This document shows, one piece after another, positions 1 through 7,859 of a stretch of DNA of 30,948 bases. The translations under genes were made by a program, and so were the position numbers. The stretch is from JBMDXB01 sp048594975 (GTDB lineage Bacteria; Acidobacteriota; Vicinamibacteria; Vicinamibacterales; 2-12-FULL-66-21), in NCBI GenBank assembly GCA_048594975.1, contig JBMDXQ010000137.1, forward strand, positions 1 through 30,948, in the 5' to 3' direction. The notes under the pieces were generated by a model. The model did no database searches. It was not told where the DNA came from and saw only the letters and a program-made list of their open reading frames with translations. The stretch's first letter is position 1. Each line of letters starts with the position of its first letter.

Positions 1-1443
1 AACGAAGCAGAGTGGGCGCTGAGTCGAATCGCTGGAGTCAAGTCTGGAGAGCCTGTCGCCTCACACCTTGTGCCCGCGCCTTCCGTCGCGCCCCCACTCC
101 GAACGACGGTCGTCGAAACGAGCAATCCTCCGGTTGACTGGAACACGACCACCGGTCGGAACATCGTCTGGAGTGTCGAGTTGGGAAACGAAACGTTTGG
201 TCGTCCCGTGGTTGCCGGCGATGCGGTCTATGTGGGCACCGACAACGCAAGGCACATGAACCCGGCCTACCAGGAAGAGGCCGGCGTGCTCATGGCATTT
301 CAAGCGAAGGATGGCAAATTCCTTTGGCAGGATGTGGCCCCGCGAGTAGAGCGAGGTCTGCGAGAGTTTCTGTTGCCTTCGACGACAAGTGCGCCGTATG
401 TGGAGGAGAACCGGTTGTACTATGTCACTGCCGAGTGCCAACTCCGTTGCCTCGACACACAGGGTTTCCGTGATGGCGAGAACAATGGTCCGTATCGGGA
501 GGAGGTCTTCCAGGACAACGCTGCGGCCGACATCGTCTGGGAGTTGGACATGTGTGGCAGGTTGGGTGTCTTTCCGCATGAAGCCACCAATAGCGAAGTG
601 TTGCCGGTGGGTGATCTGCTGATCGTCTCTACCTCCAACGGGCAGAATGAAGGCCACACGCGCGTCCCATCGCCGCGCGCCCCAAGTCTGATCGCGGTGG
701 ACAAGCGTTCGGGCGATGTGGTCTGGCGCGCCATCGGCTCCGGCGAGCAGGTGCTGCACGGCCAGTGGTCTAGCCCTGTGGCGGCCAATGTCAATGGGCG
801 CATACAGGTGCTCTTCGGCGGAGGAGATGGTTGGCTGCGCTCCTACGACGCGGCGTCGGGTCACGAAGTCTGGCGATTTGACGGCAATCCGAAAGACGCC
901 CGCTGGCTTCCGCGACCTGGAGTCCTTTCGCGCAGCGCTATCATTGCTTCACCGGTCTTCGCCGACGGCCGTGTCTTCGTTGCGATGGGACAGAGTCCTG
1001 GGCACGGCACCGGCCCCTCATTGATTCATGCGATCAGTCCCAACGGCCAAGGAGACGTCACCGAGAGCAGGCTCCTCTGGACTTCCCGCGAGGTCGGTCG
1101 CGTGGTGGGAACGCCCATTGCGATAGACGGTCTACTGTACGTTGGGGACCTGGGCGGAACGATTCATTGTCTGGACGCGGCGAGCGGCGCCCACGTCTGG
1201 AAGCACGAGACGAACGAGGCCATTTGGGGATCCCTCCTGCTGGCCAGCGACCGGCTTTACGTTGGGAATGTTGAAGGCAGAATGAGCGTCCTTCGTGCCG
1301 GACGGCGGAAGCAATTGCTGGGGGAGATCGAAATGGATGCGCCGCTCTATTCGCCTCCGGCGCCGATCGGCGATGCGCTGTATCTGGCCACCGCGAACCG
1401 GTTGTACCTCATCGCAGCAGGCCTTGATCCTAAAACGCGTTAA
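1..1443 (+). CDS. PQQ-type beta-propeller repeat protein (5' end outside window)
   Basis: The reading frame is open from the first base, so the true start lies upstream; the GTG at 70 is only the first in-window start. About 480 residues are visible. They contain repeated blades of the PQQ/BamB type, with motifs such as VVAGDAVYVGT, LIAVDKRSGDVVWR, SYDAASGHEVWRF, LYVGDLGGTIHCLDAASG and LYVGNVEGRMSVL, each ending in the usual G-x-x-x-W. Such propellers bind quinone cofactors in dehydrogenases or act as scaffolds (BamB). No heme site or catalytic dehydrogenase motif is visible, so I infer a non-enzymatic or unknown-substrate propeller, probably extracytoplasmic. Codon use is less GC-rich than the genes downstream. 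An attC-like site lies 134 bases after the stop, so the gene might be cassette cargo. Confidence 0.8.
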   Translation, partial: NEAEWALSRIAGVKSGEPVASHLVPAPSVAPPLRTTVVETSNPPVDWNTTTGRNIVWSVELGNETFGRPVVAGDAVYVGTDNARHMNPAYQEEAGVLMAFQAKDGKFLWQDVAPRVERGLREFLLPSTTSAPYVEENRLYYVTAECQLRCLDTQGFRDGENNGPYREEVFQDNAAADIVWELDMCGRLGVFPHEATNSEVLPVGDLLIVSTSNGQNEGHTRVPSPRAPSLIAVDKRSGDVVWRAIGSGEQVLHGQWSSPVAANVNGRIQVLFGGGDGWLRSYDAASGHEVWRFDGNPKDARWLPRPGVLSRSAIIASPVFADGRVFVAMGQSPGHGTGPSLIHAISPNGQGDVTESRLLWTSREVGRVVGTPIAIDGLLYVGDLGGTIHCLDAASGAHVWKHETNEAIWGSLLLASDRLYVGNVEGRMSVLRAGRRKQLLGEIEMDAPLYSPPAPIGDALYLATANRLYLIAAGLDPKTR

Positions 1444-1577
1444 GGCCCGTATCGGCGGCCAGAACAGGACCTTCACGCCAAGTCTTGGTACGTCGTTACA
1501 TCTGACCCAGACAACTCGCCTTGGCAGATGCTGATGGTGTCGCAAGCGCTCTCGTGACAGACCAAGGCAGTGTGTTA

Positions 1578-1634
1578 GCCCAACATCATTCAACCCGACG
1601 CCCGCTCGGCGCCGGGTTAATTCGAGCGTTAGTC
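1578..1634 (+). other. attC: Integron attC-like recombination site
   Basis: The 57-base element opens with GCCCAAC (R'' consensus RYYYAAC) and closes with GTTAGTC, which fits GTTRRRY except for one base; the cleaved GTTAG core is preceded by GC as in most attC sites. Between them, AACCCGACGCC and the complement of GGCGCCGGGTT form an 11-bp stem with one mismatch around a short loop. The AACCC/GGGTT arms sit where L boxes belong. Length, box order and overall look match the short attC sites of aadA-type cassettes. No integrase gene or second attC is present in the window, so it is either the edge of an array or an isolated site. Confidence 0.7.
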
Positions 1635-1857
1635 GCGAGTTAACGCCGCAGTGTTGAGCGAGGTGGTTGTGAGGGCCGTCGGGCGGTATCTCAGGCTCTG
1701 GGTTCCTACACCTATGCCGCACCCCTGGGCGCCTCACGTTGCCGCAGCCAACGCGGGGCGCGTAGCGCCCGCACCCCGGCATCGACGGGGCAGAGCCGGG
1801 ACAATTCGGAGCGAACGCGCCGGGCGAATCACGAACGCGCGGCGCTCATTCGTACAC

Positions 1858-1907
1858 ACTGACTCGGGGAACCGGCCGCCGCAGCCCGTCCAGCACCCCG
1901 AGTCAGT
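1858..1907. repeat. 12-bp perfect inverted repeat with 26-base loop
   Basis: ACTGACTCGGGG at 1858-1869 is the exact reverse complement of CCCCGAGTCAGT at 1896-1907. There is no T-run after the right arm, so a simple terminator is unlikely. It lies between the attC-like site and the ATPase gene pair. It could be an operator, an end of a small element or a structured RNA. By my own rough estimate a 12-bp repeat with a loop under 100 bases is uncommon but not impossible by chance in 31 kb. Confidence 0.5.
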
Positions 1908-2237
1908 CCGCGAGGTGGTTCCAACCGGCGAGAACCTGGTCCACCAAGATCTGCATTTCCGGGCTCGATCTTTACGCAAGTGGCTGAAAGCCCGTGCGGA
2001 CGGGAGTGCCTCGTCAGGAGGTCCAGCCGTCCTGGATCGCCTTCGCAGGCCCGCCATCACTCGGCTGGCACTGACGCCGGGAATGCGGCCGGGCCGCTGA
2101 GGTCAACTGCTCAGGTGCCCGGCCCGAACTTCGACAACCCGGCTGCCGTCGAAACCTGATTCATGATTAGACTGGACGGTGTTTGTCATTGTTGTGAGGA
2201 GCGCTTCGCCCTTTCTTCACCGTGAGGAGAGCTCTCG

Positions 2238-2399
2238 ATGCACCGGCCGAGCGCAGATGAGTTCCTTCGGACGCTGCTCGAAGCGCTTGATGACCTCCCA
2301 CCCGACTTCATCCAACGCCTCGAGGCCGTGCTGAAGCAGGACCACGCGGACCGAGCGCAGGCGATCCGCGAGCTTTTCGAGGATGTCGCCGGTGCCTGA
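2238..2399 (+). CDS. 53-residue helical small protein, coupled to ATPase
   Basis: ATG at 2238 follows a GAGGAGA Shine-Dalgarno sequence at a normal distance; the stop is TGA at 2397-2399. The protein starts MHRPSADEFLRTLLEALDD and is mainly acidic amphipathic helix, with leucines spaced as in a small helical bundle, and it contains no cysteine or glycine-rich loop. Its last 17 bases overlap the start of the ATPase gene in another frame, which points to translational coupling and a stable partner ratio. I recognise no named family. By analogy with small subunits of SMC-like ATPase systems it may be a regulatory or adaptor subunit; that is inference. No open frame on the opposite strand here looks better. 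Confidence 0.7.
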   Translation: MHRPSADEFLRTLLEALDDLPPDFIQRLEAVLKQDHADRAQAIRELFEDVAGA

Positions 2400-4686
2400 G
2401 AAGGTCCAGCGCCTCGTCATGCGCGCGTTCCGCGGCGTGCCGGGGGAGATGAGCGTGGAGCTCGGGGACGGCGACAGCATCGTCGTCTACGGCGACAACG
2501 GCACGGGAAAGAGCACGATTGCCGATGCGCTGGAGTGGTATTTCACGGGCGAAATCGAGCTCCTCTCGCACGAGGGACGGCAGCACGCCGTGCGCTACGT
2601 CGGCGGCGAGCCCGAGGGCGTGACGTCCGTCGAGGTGTTCACGAGCGGTTCGCTCGGGGGCAAGGTCGTGCTCCCCGACGAGCGAAGCGCCGAGACGTTC
2701 CAGGCCGTCCGGCGGGAAACGTTCCTTCTTCGCGGCCGAACGCTCGCCGACTTCATCAACAAGACGAAGACGGAGAAGTGGAAAGCGCTGGTCGAAATCC
2801 TCGGACTGGACGCCATCGAGAGTCTCCGAGAAGACCTTCAACGGGCCAGAAACGAGCTTCGCAAGAAATCCAAGGCGCTCGAGGAAGAAGTCAAGACGTA
2901 CCAGCGCGCGCTGGCGTCGGGATCGGCTGACGTCAACCACGAAACCGTCCTCGCGAACCTCCAGGAGATCTGCGGGATGCTCGGCGTCGATCCTCCCCGA
3001 TCGCTCGATCAGGTGGTCGATCCCTCCTGGCTCACCGGGGCGGTTGGCGCCAGCGCGCGCGTGTCTGCGGCCTCCGACCGCGAAGGGCTGTTGGCCGAGA
3101 TGAGAACGTTGAGCCCGTCCGGCTTCGACCGGCGCGCCGTCGAAGCGTGGAACGGGCTCGCGGCGTCAGGCCGGGCGCGGCTCTTGCCGCGCGCCTCGCT
3201 GGTGCGTGAGGCGAAGCGCCTGGTCGATACCGGCTGGGCCGACAAGGGCCGCTGCCCGCTTTGTGGCCAGACCGTAGATGACGAAAGCCTCGCACGCCAG
3301 ATCGCAAACGCGCTCGTGGAGGTCATGGAGGCGTCGCGCGATCTCGAGCGCGTCCGCGATCCGGTCGTCCAGCAGGCGGACGATCTCGAGGCGGCGCATG
3401 GCAAGCGGCTCGCGATTCACCATCGGGCTCGAGCGGTGGAGCTCGAGCTGCCCCCGCTTCCGGACATCCCCGTTGCCGCGCTCAGGGGCAACATCGAAGC
3501 GCTCGCGCCCATCGACCTCGAGGCGATCACCAACGCCGTGGCGGAGATCCGCAAGTGGGACCGAGCCGTGGCCACTCTGGCGCGAAAAGCCGTGCCGGCA
3601 CAACCCACCGGGCGCGACACTCAGCTCGTCATGCTGGCCGCATTGTGCCAGCAGGTGAACGCCTGGCGGCTGGCCGAGCAGAAGGCCATCCGGGTCCGCC
3701 GCGCCCTGGATCTCGCCGAGCGCGTCTTCGCAGCGTATCAGGAGAAACAGAAGGAGGACCTCGCCGAGCTTCTGAAACGGATCAGCCGCCGGGTCGCCCA
3801 GATCTACTCCGCGCTCCATCCGGGAGAGGATCTGGATTCGGTGAGCGTCGAGCCCTGGACGGCCAAGGGAGTCGAGCTGGCCATCCAATTCTACGGGTCG
3901 CATCAGCGTCCCCCGCACGGCGTGCTCAGCGAGTCACATCTGAACTCGCTCGCCATCGCGTTGTTTCTCGCCATGGCCGAAAGCTTCAACGAGCGGATCG
4001 GCTTCCTCCTGCTCGACGACGTGATCAACAGCTTCGACGTCGAGCATCGTGGACGACTCGCCGAGCTTCTTGCGGACGGGTTTTCCGGTTGGCAGCTGAT
4101 CGTGCTCACCCACGATCAGCAGTTCTTCGAACACTTGAGCCGCCGGGCGCCCTCCTGGCGCACGCTCGAATTCACGTCCTGGAGCTACGCATCGGGTCCG
4201 CGCACCACCCGCTACGAAACGACGGGAATTCTGCGGGGCGCCCGCGAGCGGCTCGAGCACGGGGATGTTCAGGGTGCCGCCACCAAGGCGCGTCGCGCCC
4301 TCGAAGAACTGCTGCAGGAGATCTGCGAGGCGCTGTGGGCCCCGCTCCCGTTTCGACGCGGTCAGGCGAACGACAAGCGGGAGACGGGCGAGCTATTCAA
4401 GGGAGTCCGGCGTACGCTGAAGGAGCGGGCGAAGCCCATGTTGGACACGCTCGAGCCGCTTTTCAAGAGCCTGGAGGCGGACGTCGGAGCCACGCTCAAC
4501 GTCGCTGCTCATGGAAGCCGCGGCCGGCTCGGAGCGAGTGAAGTGAACGCAGCGCTGGAACGCATCGCGGCACTGGACGAGCGGTGGTTCTGTCCGAAGT
4601 GCAGGACGCGCATCTGGCATCGTGGCACCCCCGACGCCGGACGCTGCAAGTGCGGCCAGAGCGCGTTCCCTCCCGTTCCTGACTGA
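2383..4686 (+). CDS. Rad50/RloC-like ABC ATPase with zinc hook and C-terminal zinc ribbon
   Basis: The 767-residue protein has Walker A GDNGTGKST (37-45), a coiled-coil-like arm (about 145-175), a zinc-hook motif CPLCG (C291, C294), a second helical arm (about 300-470), ABC signature LSESH (515-519), Walker B FLLLDD (541-546) and H-loop LTHD (H577). This is the split ABC head plus hook layout of Rad50, SbcC and RloC, but the arms are short. After the ATPase head there is an unusual helical domain (about 610-735) and a terminal zinc ribbon (C737, C740, C755, C757). No nuclease active site is evident to me; the helical domain resembles HEPN-like tails in length and position but lacks a clear R-x4-6-H. 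The start overlaps the 53-residue gene by 17 bases. A role in phage defence or DNA-end sensing is inferred from architecture and context. Confidence 0.88.
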   Translation: MSPVPEKVQRLVMRAFRGVPGEMSVELGDGDSIVVYGDNGTGKSTIADALEWYFTGEIELLSHEGRQHAVRYVGGEPEGVTSVEVFTSGSLGGKVVLPDERSAETFQAVRRETFLLRGRTLADFINKTKTEKWKALVEILGLDAIESLREDLQRARNELRKKSKALEEEVKTYQRALASGSADVNHETVLANLQEICGMLGVDPPRSLDQVVDPSWLTGAVGASARVSAASDREGLLAEMRTLSPSGFDRRAVEAWNGLAASGRARLLPRASLVREAKRLVDTGWADKGRCPLCGQTVDDESLARQIANALVEVMEASRDLERVRDPVVQQADDLEAAHGKRLAIHHRARAVELELPPLPDIPVAALRGNIEALAPIDLEAITNAVAEIRKWDRAVATLARKAVPAQPTGRDTQLVMLAALCQQVNAWRLAEQKAIRVRRALDLAERVFAAYQEKQKEDLAELLKRISRRVAQIYSALHPGEDLDSVSVEPWTAKGVELAIQFYGSHQRPPHGVLSESHLNSLAIALFLAMAESFNERIGFLLLDDVINSFDVEHRGRLAELLADGFSGWQLIVLTHDQQFFEHLSRRAPSWRTLEFTSWSYASGPRTTRYETTGILRGARERLEHGDVQGAATKARRALEELLQEICEALWAPLPFRRGQANDKRETGELFKGVRRTLKERAKPMLDTLEPLFKSLEADVGATLNVAAHGSRGRLGASEVNAALERIAALDERWFCPKCRTRIWHRGTPDAGRCKCGQSAFPPVPD

Positions 4687-4791
4687 GGAGAGGCCGCCGA
4701 CATGGAGCCCTTGCGCTCCCCCGACGCGATGACACACTCCAGGGCTCACGGCACCTGATCGTGGCGGGGCCGGTGCATCCGGACGTTGACT

Positions 4792-7083
4792 GTGATCGGC
4801 AAACACCTGGGGCACTACGTCCTCCTCGCGCGGCTCGGCAGCGGCGGCATGGGCGACGTGTTCGTCGCCCACGACACGAAGCTCGATCGGCGCGTCGCGC
4901 TCAAGCTGCCCCGGCAGGACGTCGCGGCATCGGTCGATCGCCTCGCGCTCTTTCGCAGGGAAGCCAGAGCCGCGGCCGCTCTCAATCATCCCAGCATCGT
5001 GCACATCTATTCGGTGGAGGACGCTGATGGTCTGACCTTCATCACGATGGAGCTCGTGTCGGGTCGAAGCCTGCGCCAGCTCCTGAACACGCACGCGCCG
5101 CTTGCGCTCCCGAAAACGCTCGCCGTGGCTGCCGGGATTGCCGAGGGGCTGGCGAGCGCCCATGCCGCGGGAGTTCTGCACCGCGATCTGAAGCCCGCCA
5201 ACGTGATGATTACGGACGACGATCGAGTGAAGATCCTCGACTTCGGCGTGGCGACGTTCCTCAGGCCTGCCGCGACCTGGGACGGGGACAGCGCCACGAC
5301 GACGACCGAGCTGTCCCACCGCGGCATAACGGTGGGCACGATCGGTTATATGTCTCCCGAGCAGGCGCTCGGCAGGCCACTCGACGCACGCAGCGACATT
5401 TTCGCGCTGGGAGTGATGCTGTACGAGATGGCCACCGGGAAAGCTCCGTTTGGACCCGACACACCGGCAGCGGTGTTCGATCACCTCTTGAACCGCCAGC
5501 CTCCTTCGCTCCTGACCTTGAATCCTTCGCTGCCCACGTCTCTCGTGGCCGTCGTCGACAAGGCTCTCGAGAAGGATCCGGAACGCCGCTATCGCACGGC
5601 GAACGAGTTCCTGGAGGATTTGAAGCGCACCGATCCTGCGAACGCGCCACGCACCGTCGCGGGAACAGGCCCGGATGAGCGCCGCCGGCTATCGTCGATC
5701 GTCGTGCTGCCGTTTGCGGATTTGAGCCCGCTCCGGGATCAGGAGTACTTCTGTCACGGGATCACCGAAGAGATCATCAGCAGCCTCACGAGAGTTCCCG
5801 GCCTGCGCGTGATTTCCCGCACGTCGGCCTTCGCGTTCCAGGGCAAGGACCTGGACGTGACCGAAATCGGCAGGAGATTGCGCGTCGGAACCGCCCTGGA
5901 AGGCAGCGTTCGCCGGGCGGGCGATCGCGTGCGCGTCACGGCGCAGCTCGTCGACGCCGAAGACGGCTATCAGCACTGGTCGAAGCGCTTCGATCGCGAG
6001 CTCTCGGACGTTTTTGCCATTCAGGACGAAATCGCCTCGTCCATCGTCGACGAGCTCCGCGTGGAGCTCGCCCGCCGCCCGACGGCGATACGTGCCCCGT
6101 TCGACGCCGCGGCGCACGATGCGTACCTGAGAGGACTGTACGCCCTGAACAAATGGACGCATGACTCGATGCGCCAGGCCATCGCCGACTTTCGCGAGGC
6201 GATCGCCCGCGACTCCCGCTTCGCTCCCGCCTACGCGGCGCTGGCGGAGGGTCTCAACTGGCTGTACTCCGGTCTGGGGATCCTCCCGGCAAGCGAAACC
6301 GTGCCGGAGGCCCGATGGGCCGTGAACAAAGCCCTGGAATTCGATCCTGATCTTGCCGATGCGCATAAAGTGCGCGGCCTGATCGCCATGAACCACGAGT
6401 GGGACCGCGACGGGGCGCGGGACGGCCTCACCAGAGCCCTCCAACTCGGTCCCGGCTCAGCGGCGGCACATCTCTGGAACGCATGGCGGCTCGCGCTGCT
6501 CGAAAGGCGCTACGACGAGGCGCTCGGCGAGCTGGAAGAGGCCGAGCGCCTGGATCCTCTGGATCTTCAGCTGAAGACGCTGATCGGCTACGTGCATCAT
6601 TTCCATCACGACCCCGACCGCGCGATCGCGCAGTTCCAGAAGGTGCTGGAGCTGAACCCGTCCTTCACGTTTGCGCACTACGCGCTGGGTGATGCGTGGA
6701 CGTTACAGGAACAGTACGACCGGGCAATCGCGGAGTACCACCAGGCGATGGCGCTGGGCGGCCGGTCGGTCAACCATGTGGGCGTTCTCGGCTACGCGTA
6801 TGGCCGTTTGGGGCAGGTCGACCGGGCGAAGGAGCATCTCCAGGAACTGACCGCGCGCGCCGCGCACGGCTACGTGTCCGCGATGTGGATCGCCCTGATT
6901 CATCTTGGCCTGGGCGATCTCGACCGCGTCTTCGGGTGTCTGGAGCGCGCCTTCGAGGAACGCGACGGGTCTCTGATTCTGATTACGGCCGCCGTCGAGT
7001 TCGATCCGGTCCGTGAAGATCCCAGATTCACGTCCCTTCTCGGGCGGATGGGGCTCGGTCACCTTGCGTCCTCGAACGCCTGA
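4792..7083 (+). CDS. Ser/Thr protein kinase fused to TolB-like domain and TPR repeats
   Basis: I chose GTG at 4792 because it gives (M)IGKHLGHY, the usual opening of this kinase family; a TTG two codons upstream is possible. Residues about 8-275 form a Hanks-type kinase: glycine loop GSGGMG, lysine in VALK (K38), HRDLKPAN (H130), DFG (D150) and the GTIGYMSPEQ activation segment, so it should be active. Residues about 300-430 match the TolB/FlgO-like amino-terminal fold found in CadC/adenylate-cyclase-like proteins (VVLPFADLSP, EGSVRRAGDRVRVTAQL). From about 440 on there are TPR-like helical repeats (AIADFREAIARD, AIAQFQKVLELNP, AIAEYHQAMALGG). No clear membrane helix is seen, so it is probably cytosolic. 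It is a signalling scaffold of unknown input; it is transcribed alone, about 100 bases after the ATPase gene. Confidence 0.9.
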   Translation: MIGKHLGHYVLLARLGSGGMGDVFVAHDTKLDRRVALKLPRQDVAASVDRLALFRREARAAAALNHPSIVHIYSVEDADGLTFITMELVSGRSLRQLLNTHAPLALPKTLAVAAGIAEGLASAHAAGVLHRDLKPANVMITDDDRVKILDFGVATFLRPAATWDGDSATTTTELSHRGITVGTIGYMSPEQALGRPLDARSDIFALGVMLYEMATGKAPFGPDTPAAVFDHLLNRQPPSLLTLNPSLPTSLVAVVDKALEKDPERRYRTANEFLEDLKRTDPANAPRTVAGTGPDERRRLSSIVVLPFADLSPLRDQEYFCHGITEEIISSLTRVPGLRVISRTSAFAFQGKDLDVTEIGRRLRVGTALEGSVRRAGDRVRVTAQLVDAEDGYQHWSKRFDRELSDVFAIQDEIASSIVDELRVELARRPTAIRAPFDAAAHDAYLRGLYALNKWTHDSMRQAIADFREAIARDSRFAPAYAALAEGLNWLYSGLGILPASETVPEARWAVNKALEFDPDLADAHKVRGLIAMNHEWDRDGARDGLTRALQLGPGSAAAHLWNAWRLALLERRYDEALGELEEAERLDPLDLQLKTLIGYVHHFHHDPDRAIAQFQKVLELNPSFTFAHYALGDAWTLQEQYDRAIAEYHQAMALGGRSVNHVGVLGYAYGRLGQVDRAKEHLQELTARAAHGYVSAMWIALIHLGLGDLDRVFGCLERAFEERDGSLILITAAVEFDPVREDPRFTSLLGRMGLGHLASSNA

Positions 7084-7412
7084 GGGACTCCCCCGGTCTC
7101 GAGGCGGAGGTCGGTCGCATGGCTGTGGGCAATCCGCGTCTCGCGTCGATTCGAGCGACGGAAACGAGCCCAGGCAGCTTGTAGCCAGACGGGGATGCAC
7201 ATGCCCAGGGTGGAGACGACGAGCCCGCGAGGACGAGCGGTTTCGCGACGACCCCTTCGTGAGCAGTGGACCTTTCGTTCGGTTCTGCGCGGGCGCCTCC
7301 CTGGTGACTGCCGACCGCGCATTGTCCACACGACGCAACCAGCTGATGCGTGGCTCGCACTGCGTTCCCACCTTGACATTCTAGGTGAGGGGACGTACCC
7401 TCGCCACCTAGA
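7084..7412. other. 329-base stretch, no recognisable gene; promoter at its end
   Basis: Translations on both strands are short or arginine-rich and match no family I know. One minus-strand frame contains a hydrophobic patch (GMCIPVWLQAAW near 7190), possibly a scrap of a membrane protein, but it is too short to call. The last 40 bases hold the promoter/operator of the damaged padR gene. Confidence 0.5.
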
Positions 7413-7414
7413 AT
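7373..7414 (+). promoter_or_regulatory. padR promoter with overlapping palindromic operator
   Basis: TTGACA (7373-7378), a 17-base spacer and TACCCT (7396-7401) form a sigma70-like promoter. ATTCTAGGTG (7378-7387) and CACCTAGAAT (7405-7414) are perfect inverted repeats that bracket the spacer and -10 box; the right arm includes the first bases of the start codon at 7413. Transcription would start around 7408-7413, so the mRNA would be leaderless or nearly so. The layout suits autorepression by PadR. Confidence 0.65.
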
Positions 7415-7768
7415 GCCTACCAAAGCAAGCCCGGGGCGAATCGAGCTCCTGCAGGGCACACTGGATTTGCTGGTTCTACGGACGCTGCGTTGGGGACCGG
7501 CGCACGGCCATGCCATCGCCAAGGCGATCGAGCGTGGGGTCGGATGATGTGCTGCTGGTCGAGCAGGGGTCGCTCTACCCGGCGCTTCACCGGCTGATCA
7601 AACGCGGCTTGATCACCTTCGAGGAGGGTACCTCCGAGAATAATCGGCGGGGCCAATTTCTACCGACTGACCGCGAAGGGCCGGAAACAGCTCGAGGTCG
7701 AAACCAGCAGGTGGGACACGCTCGCGCGAGCCGTTGGCCGCATCCTTCGCCCCGCGTCGCAGGAGTGA
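7413..7768 (+). pseudogene. PadR-family repressor with two frameshifts
   Basis: In three successive frames the sequence reads as a PadR winged-helix regulator: IELLQGTLDLLVLRTLRWG, then VEQGSLYPALHRLIKRGL and TSENNRR, then FYRLTAKGRKQLEVE and a stop at 7766-7768. The first shift falls at the GGGG run 7536-7539 and the second at the GGGG run 7649-7652, each one base too long. Removing one G from each gives 117 residues, the same length as the intact PadR at 16108. It may therefore be a real recent pseudogene or an assembly error. Unlike the intact locus, no permease gene follows; only a few codons of unclear origin lie between it and the minus-strand gene. Confidence 0.8.
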
Positions 7769-7859
7769 CGCCGTGAAGCGTGAGAGACTCGTACGGCGCA
7801 GTTCCTTCACGACATGGTGAAGCGGCCGCGGTCGGAGCCACACGCCGCGGCCACCGAGG

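Larger units (their letters stand above)
1444..2237. other. 794-base stretch without a convincing gene
   Basis: Open frames here (for example 1651-2100) have arginine/proline-rich translations with no family I recognise and no good ribosome site. The stretch holds an attC-like site (1578-1634), a short GC hairpin with GGGCGC/GCGCCC arms near 1757-1771, and a 12-bp inverted repeat (1858-1907). A locally AT-richer patch at 2159-2205 is the likeliest promoter region for the gene pair that starts at 2238, but I see no clean -35/-10 pair. Confidence 0.6.

Noticed and set aside
1651..2100. 149-codon plus-strand frame in the empty stretch
   Set aside because: GTG start without a ribosome site, Arg/Pro-rich translation, spans the inverted repeat, no family resemblance.
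4702..4758. 18-residue frame between the ATPase and kinase genes with GAGGAG upstream
   Set aside because: Could be a leader peptide, but composition is unremarkable and there is no attenuator-like structure to support it.
7195..7776. Open plus-strand frame across the padR region
   Set aside because: Only its middle part coincides with the padR frame after the first shift; its first 70 residues and last part are not PadR-like. The frameshifted padR reading explains the homology.
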